DNA of 64,000 bases, from NCBI GenBank assembly GCA_015548865.1, contig JADMXW010000013.1, forward strand, positions 1-64,000, in the 5' to 3' direction. Shown in pieces: positions 59,346-64,000 of the stretch. Source of the DNA: Serratia marcescens. Its GTDB lineage: Bacteria > Pseudomonadota > Gammaproteobacteria > Enterobacterales > Enterobacteriaceae. Position numbers and translations under genes: made by a program. The notes beneath the pieces are model-generated. The model made no database searches. It was given only the letters and a program-made list of their open reading frames with translations, and was not told the origin of the DNA. Position 1 is the first letter of the stretch. Every line of letters starts with the position of its first letter.

Positions 59346-59479
59346 ATCTCCGATTTACGTGGCGACATGCCACGCAAATCATCATCGGAGATTATGTGAA
59401 GTATTGCCTTGATAGATATTTGAATTTGCGGTTCTTTCAGCGGCGACTTCTCATAACGCTGCGCTATCCATAAGCCCAA

Positions 59480-60709
59480 CATTTCGGTGTCGCCCAACGC
59501 CGCAAGCGCGTGTTTCTTGTGGCAAGTGGTCGCGACGGATTCGATCCCGCAGCGGTACTTTTTGAGCCCGATTGCCTGCACGGGGATTCTTCGCCGGGCG
59601 AGCAAACGTGGCAAATCGCTGCCGGACCTTTTGCAGGCAGCCCTGATGGCGCAGGCAGCTTTCCCGGATCTCTGGCCGGAGCCTACCAACGGGTATCCGT
59701 CACCGTCTGCTTCGGCGGCGGAAACCGGCAAGGGCCGATCGACAAAGCGGCCTGCCTGACCGCACGCGGGCACAAATGCGATTTCGAGGTCGAAACCTTT
59801 GCGGCTCAGTCGGTCACGGGACAGCAAACCCATGCCCTGAACACTGCCAACGGCGGCAAAGGCAGTAGTGAGGACGGAACCGGCCGCGGTGTACCCATCG
59901 TCACCCAGCTCACGCCCTGGTCCGCAATGCCCGTGGCTTTCGCCCAGAACAGCCGCAACGAGGTTCGCCTCGAAGCCGGTGATGGCCAGATCGTTGGTGC
60001 GCTGTCGGTCGGCGGCGGCAAGCCAGGCCAGGGACTGCCTGCGATCGCCTATGTTCCTGCCCGGAACGCCGCATCGGATGACCAGGGCGATGAGAAGACG
60101 CCGATGCTGGGATTCACCGCCCAGGGCAGCGGCGCGGATGTTCTCGAAAACCTTGCTCCCACCCTTCGCGCCGGCGGGCACGCCGACAGCCATGCCAACG
60201 CCGGCGTCGTGCCGGCGATCGCCTTCAAGACGCTTCGGGCCACCTTCAACTACGACATCTCCGGCACGCTGATCAGCCACTACAGCAAGAGGCAGGAGAA
60301 TGCGGACACGATCCTCGGGCCGGATCTGATCGCACGCTCCGTCGCGGTGCGTGGGCGGGAGGGCGGCGCAACGGCCGAGCTGGGCGGTGCGGTCGCTGAC
60401 GCTCTGCGCGCAAGCGGGGGCGGCAGCGACAAGGCCCATGTCCTGCTGCCCTCATTCGAGGCATATTTCCGTGGCGAATTGCTCCCGCCGGATGAAAGCG
60501 GCTGGTCGCAATGGGCTTGCTGGCGCGTCAGGCGGTTGATGCCTGTCGAGTGCGAGCGTCTTTAGGGAATGCCGGACAACTACACCCTGGTGCCGTATCG
60601 CGGCAAGCCTGCCGCCGACGCGCCGCGCTACAAGGCGATCGGTAATTCGATGGCCGTTCCCTGCGTAGCCTGGCTTGGCCAACGGCTTTCCGTCTTCATG
60701 AACGCATAG
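59480..60709 (+). pseudogene. dcm: 3' part of the C5-cytosine methyltransferase gene, with an in-frame amber codon
   Basis: The frame resumes as HFGVAQRRKRVFLVASGRDG (motif VIII) and continues through a long variable target-recognition region. At 60563-60565 a TAG interrupts the conserved segment VECERL-stop-GMPDNYTLVP, where a glutamine codon CAG is expected. The same frame then continues with RYKAIGNSMAVPCVAWLGQR (motif X) to a normal stop at 60707-60709. The gene is therefore broken twice: by insertion and by a point mutation. Confidence 0.9.
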
Positions 60710-60758
60710 CCTCATGCCACAAGGATCGTGGCACTCAAGGTTCCATGGGACGCCGACA

Positions 60759-61916
60759 TTAGTTGAGACGGTATTCCAGATTATGGATATCTACCGGGTC
60801 TGCATTGCTGATCATCGTAAATACATAATCGAGACAGTTATGCAGTCCCCAGATATCCACATAGTCATAGGTGCCACGGAGCGCCATTTTCCGGGCATCC
60901 TTCTCCCTCAACTGCGCGTATGCATACCACTCACGAGCACTCCCGAAGCGGTGATGCCAGTCATGACAGACCAGCGATCCTTGGACGACCAGCATTCTGC
61001 AGGGCAAATGGAAGAACAGGTGCGCGACGCCCCATTTCAGCCAGCGACCGCTATTGCGCAGAGAAAAATCCGCCGGGCATCGGGAACCGCAAAAACGTGC
61101 CAGACAATTCTTCACATGGCTATCGCGAACAGTCTCGTCCGAACGACGCAGCAGCCATACATGCTCGGTAAGAAGGTGCAGCAATGACGCCATCTGGTAC
61201 ACGATGACAAAAGGAACGGCGATGATGAGACTGAAGAACAGCGCTCCATATTTCACCCCGACACCGACCAGGAATCCCATCCAGACCAACGACATGATGC
61301 GCCGATAAAGAGCCACGCCCGCGTAGTTGGACCGAAGCCGTCCCCACAGATATGACAGATGGAAGGATGGATTTATCAGCGTGAGAAGGAGATTTCTGTA
61401 TAGCGCCTTCTTGCTTTTCCCCGGAGTGAAGCCGAGCTTGTAGATGGCGGCCAGGTCCTTGTCCTGGAATGTAGAGAAATCCTTACCGTGGTGCTCGTAG
61501 ACATGAAATCTGCGATATGGCTCATACGGCTGCACGATGAACACCGTCGACAGGATTTCACACAGAGCCTTGTTTACAAGCTTATTCCTGAACAGATGCC
61601 CGTGAACCCCGTGGTGAATGATCGTCGCGACCACATACCGCGCGCCTGATGCAGAAAATATCACCCCGATTACGTACGCCGTGACGGAGACGACAATGTT
61701 TTCACTATAGTAAACCGCCAACACGGTCAGCAGGACACCTACGGCCACCCAAACCAGCGACCACGCAACCATTTCCGCCGAACTGGACCGCCAGAGCTGG
61801 TCCCGATTAAGAATTTCCTTTCCCGTCAACCATGTCCACACCCCTTGAAGGGGAAGTATTTCGTATGATTCTCTTATTTCCGTAGATTCATCGTATCCCT
61901 TTGTTAATGTCTCCAT
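60759..61916 (-). CDS. Membrane fatty-acid desaturase-like protein
   Basis: A 385-residue integral membrane protein with about four helices. It has the three histidine boxes of the desaturase/hydroxylase superfamily: HHGVHGH, HVYEHHG and CHDWHH, which should hold a di-iron centre. The substrate could be a fatty acyl chain or another lipid-like molecule. It starts 24 bases after azlD with GGGAGG upstream, so it belongs to the azlC-azlD operon. It ends facing the methyltransferase remnant, 49 bases away. Confidence 0.85.
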   Translation of the reverse strand: METLTKGYDESTEIRESYEILPLQGVWTWLTGKEILNRDQLWRSSSAEMVAWSLVWVAVGVLLTVLAVYYSENIVVSVTAYVIGVIFSASGARYVVATIIHHGVHGHLFRNKLVNKALCEILSTVFIVQPYEPYRRFHVYEHHGKDFSTFQDKDLAAIYKLGFTPGKSKKALYRNLLLTLINPSFHLSYLWGRLRSNYAGVALYRRIMSLVWMGFLVGVGVKYGALFFSLIIAVPFVIVYQMASLLHLLTEHVWLLRRSDETVRDSHVKNCLARFCGSRCPADFSLRNSGRWLKWGVAHLFFHLPCRMLVVQGSLVCHDWHHRFGSAREWYAYAQLREKDARKMALRGTYDYVDIWGLHNCLDYVFTMISNADPVDIHNLEYRLN

Positions 61917-61940
61917 GGCGCCTCCCTTGTATTCCTTCAG

Positions 61941-62252
61941 CTACAACACATAAACGAGCATGTAGAACACCAACAGGCTCGCGAGTACCGAGACCACCAT
62001 CTGCCGGACGAATATGGCGATCACCACGGCGCAGATAGCGCCCAGAAAATATGGGTTCCCCGGGAACGCCCTTACGATGCCGTTCTCCATAAGAATGATC
62101 GGGCCGCAAATGGCGGTAAGCAGACATGGCGCGGAATACCGCAATGCATCGTGGAATACCTGCGGCATCTTCACCGGCGTGTTCGGGTCGAGAAAAACAT
62201 AGCGATTGACAAAGACAACCGCGGCCAACGTTAACAAGAGAGCCCAGGTCAT
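61941..62252 (-). CDS. azlD: AzlD-family branched-chain amino acid transport subunit
   Basis: A 103-residue protein with three or four predicted helices, of the AzlD family: LLTLAAVVFVNRYVFLDP, then HDALRYSAPCLLTAICGPII. AzlD is the small partner of AzlC in exporters of branched-chain amino acids or analogues. Its ATG overlaps the azlC stop by four bases. A much longer open frame to 62888 only reads across azlC in another frame. Confidence 0.9.
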   Translation of the reverse strand: MTWALLLTLAAVVFVNRYVFLDPNTPVKMPQVFHDALRYSAPCLLTAICGPIILMENGIVRAFPGNPYFLGAICAVVIAIFVRQMVVSVLASLLVFYMLVYVL

Positions 62253-62980
62253 TGCCGCTCCTTCGCGATACGGGATACAAAGACTGAAATCATCATGCTC
62301 GCGCAGCCCGCGATCACAATCGCGCCTTCCACGTCCAGATACGTGAGCAGCATGGAAAGCAGGAGCGAGGAGATGACGCCGACGAGCGTGCTGATGTTCT
62401 TGATCATTGGCACGACAATCGTGATGAAGGTCGCGATGATCGAGAAATCCAGGTGGTATTGATCGAGGTTCGGGATGGACGTCGCCATCGCGATACCCAT
62501 CAGGCTGAACGCAACCCATCCGATATAGAACGTAATCCCTGCGCCCAGCAAATAACTGAACGACAGATCGCGCTTCCGATCCTCCTTGCTGCTCAACGCG
62601 AACAGTTCGTCGGTCAGCAGAAAGCCGATCGGCACCCGGAATCGAAGATGTAGCGTTGAAACGAATTTCCGAAGGTTCAATCCGTAAATGAGGTGCTGCG
62701 AGGTGATGAAGAACACCGAAATGATGATCGTGAGGGCATTTGCTCCCGACATCAGCAGTCCCAGGGTGACCAGCTGAGCGGCGCCCGCAAAGAAGATCGC
62801 GGACATACCGACGCTCTGCCAAAAATCGAGACCGGATTGAATCGCCATCGAACCCGCGAGTATCCCCCATGGAATCACGGACACACAAAGCGGCAGCATC
62901 TCTATGACACCGCTAAAGAACTCCCGTCGCCATGTATGCTGATGCCTTGATGAATGTTCATCAGGTATTGTTTTTTCCAT
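62249..62980 (-). CDS. azlC: AzlC-family branched-chain amino acid exporter subunit
   Basis: A 243-residue protein with about six helices. Family blocks are FFSGVIEMLPLCVSVIPWGI, FFAGAAQLVTLGLLMSGANA and FITSQHLIYGLNLRKFVSTL. With AzlD it exports branched-chain amino acids or toxic analogues. It is the first gene of an operon with azlD and the desaturase-like gene. An AraC-type regulator lies 297 bases upstream on the same strand and is the probable controller. Confidence 0.92.
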   Translation of the reverse strand: MEKTIPDEHSSRHQHTWRREFFSGVIEMLPLCVSVIPWGILAGSMAIQSGLDFWQSVGMSAIFFAGAAQLVTLGLLMSGANALTIIISVFFITSQHLIYGLNLRKFVSTLHLRFRVPIGFLLTDELFALSSKEDRKRDLSFSYLLGAGITFYIGWVAFSLMGIAMATSIPNLDQYHLDFSIIATFITIVVPMIKNISTLVGVISSLLLSMLLTYLDVEGAIVIAGCASMMISVFVSRIAKERQ

Positions 62981-63277
62981 TGTTGGCTTGTCAGTCTGAA
63001 AGTTAGAAGTTGACTGAGGCTAACAACGTGGAATGCCGGTGTATTGGATGAATTTGCTCATCACATCGGCGGTAACGACTGGACTTCTGGCGAGAGTGGT
63101 GGCGGGCTACATGGCCACAGATTTCAGCGCAAGCAGACACGCGGCCGGATGTTCCCGGCGCGATGATGGGCAGGAGGCTTGCTGCCACACACCGAGGCGG
63201 TGGTGAGTTCCGAAGCTACCGGGCGGTTCTTCGGGAATCTGATTTTCGGGCCGGTATGATCGCGCCCGGCCGGAAAC

Positions 63278-64000
63278 TTACGAGACGCTTCGGACAAACT
63301 CGCCCGGCGTGATGCCTACCGATCCCTTGAAGTGACGGCTGAGATGGCTCTGATCCGTAAAGCCGCATAGCGTGGACACGGTGGCTATGGGGTGCCCTTT
63401 TAGCAGCAACTCTTTTGCCTTCCGGACTCGGGCCTGAACAAGGTACGCGTGAGGCGGTATACCGACCGCCGATTTGAACTGCCGCAGGAAATGCCACGGG
63501 CTCAGCCCGGCGATTTCAGCAAGCTCCAGCAGGGACAAATCCCTTTCAGGGCAACTGTCGATGATTTCCTTGATCATCATGACACGCTGCTCTGCGGACG
63601 GCAGCTCGCGCGGGGATAGCCGCGTCTTGCCGTGGCGCATCATCAGCCAGGTCAGTGACGACATCAACAACGTTTCCTTGAATAGCGTATTTCCCGGCTG
63701 CGCAAGCAACGTGAAGGTCATCATTAGCTGCTGCGCCAGTCCCGGGTCGTGCAGCACCGCGTCGGGAAACCACGGCACACTTCCCTCCGATTGGCGGATG
63801 TCCCTGGAAATGGACTTGAACAAATCGGGATGAGGATAAATGGCCCTGTAAGCCCAGCCGTTTTCCAGCTCGGAGCAACCGGTATGCACGTCATCGGCAT
63901 TGACAAGAATGATGTCCCCTCTGGGGGCCACATGTTCCCCTCCGGAGCGATAGAACCGCTGGGCTCCTTCCTCGATCACACCGATGCAATAGGTCTCATG
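63278..64000 (-). CDS. AraC-family regulator (5' end beyond the window)
   Basis: At least 240 residues are visible, and the reading frame is open to the right edge, so the start is outside. The N-terminal part is a cupin-like sensor domain (GGEHVAPRGDIILVNADDVH). The C-terminal double helix-turn-helix contains LSLLELAEIAGLSPWHFLRQ and IATVSTLCGFTDQSHLSRHF, the AraC/XylS signature. Similar regulators often sit beside azlCD-type exporters, and it points at that operon. The effector is unknown, perhaps an amino acid. Confidence 0.92.
   Translation of the reverse strand, partial: HETYCIGVIEEGAQRFYRSGGEHVAPRGDIILVNADDVHTGCSELENGWAYRAIYPHPDLFKSISRDIRQSEGSVPWFPDAVLHDPGLAQQLMMTFTLLAQPGNTLFKETLLMSSLTWLMMRHGKTRLSPRELPSAEQRVMMIKEIIDSCPERDLSLLELAEIAGLSPWHFLRQFKSAVGIPPHAYLVQARVRKAKELLLKGHPIATVSTLCGFTDQSHLSRHFKGSVGITPGEFVRSVS

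Larger units (their letters stand above)
55986..59479 (-). mobile_element. Recombinase-in-trio (RIT) element inserted in the methyltransferase gene
   Basis: A 3.49-kb insertion carrying three overlapping tyrosine recombinase genes on the minus strand, the known layout of RIT elements. Both ends carry a 28-bp inverted repeat (56006-56033 and 59452-59479; shared core GGCTTATGGATAGCGCAGCG). The left end has 20 extra bases before the repeat. The insertion splits the methyltransferase gene exactly in frame. Its base composition is lower in GC than the surrounding element. There is no accessory gene inside. Confidence 0.93.

Noticed and set aside
61941-62888. 315-residue frame ending as AzlD
   Set aside because: Only the last 103 codons are AzlD; the rest reads azlC out of frame.

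Overview
The window is part of a gammaproteobacterial chromosome, most likely Pectobacteriaceae (Pectobacterium/Dickeya/Brenneria-like). The evidence is near-enterobacterial housekeeping proteins (SpeA, MetK, PurA, HflX, Hfq, MutL and others), E. coli-like local gene order, ERIC elements, and a Ner/Nlp-type regulator. Two very different parts meet near position 42190.

Host part (1 to ~42190). It opens with tktA (5' end only), loiP, a LuxR-type regulator, speA, metK, sprT, endA, rsmE, gshB, yqgE and ruvX, which is the E. coli 66-min order. It then passes directly to fbp/mpl and to purA-yjeT-hflC-hflK-hflX-hfq-miaA-mutL-amiB-tsaE-nnr with divergent queG, which lie near 95 min in E. coli. After queG come lineage-specific genes: an operon for a 2-oxoglutarate-type oxygenase plus a methionine-type ABC importer, a TetR/MFS efflux pair around a perfect operator-like palindrome, a lone acireductone dioxygenase homologue, ugd overlapping nhaA tail to tail, a YciI-like protein, a divergent Nlp/XRE regulator pair around another perfect palindrome, and a tctCBA tricarboxylate transporter. 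A decayed second copy of nlp lies just before the border.

Mobile part (~42192 to beyond the window end). A 24-base match to the 3' end of a bacterial tRNA-Gly marks the border, and the DNA becomes GC-rich. Genes follow in the order of the ICEclc/PFGI-1 family of integrative and conjugative elements: LysR regulator, AlpA, ParA, a small Shi-position protein, ParB, DUF2857 (FlhC-like segment), a STY4528-type replication protein, four palindromic repeats spaced 100 bp apart, a TIGR03761 protein, a DUF3158 protein, a DNA methyltransferase, SSB and topoisomerase III. LysR-alpA-parA-shi-parB-DUF2857 matches the ICEclc circuit that makes a few cells transfer-competent and arrests their division. No integrase or type IV secretion genes are in view; they should lie to the right.

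Within this element a C5-cytosine methyltransferase gene has been broken twice: by a 3.5-kb recombinase-in-trio (RIT) element made of three overlapping tyrosine recombinases, and by an in-frame amber codon in its C-terminal part. The last segment is lower-GC cargo: an AraC regulator, azlC-azlD (branched-chain amino acid exporter type) and a membrane fatty-acid desaturase-like protein, all on the minus strand.

Start codons were often moved inward from the longest frame to a start with a better ribosome binding site or family agreement; this is stated in the entries.
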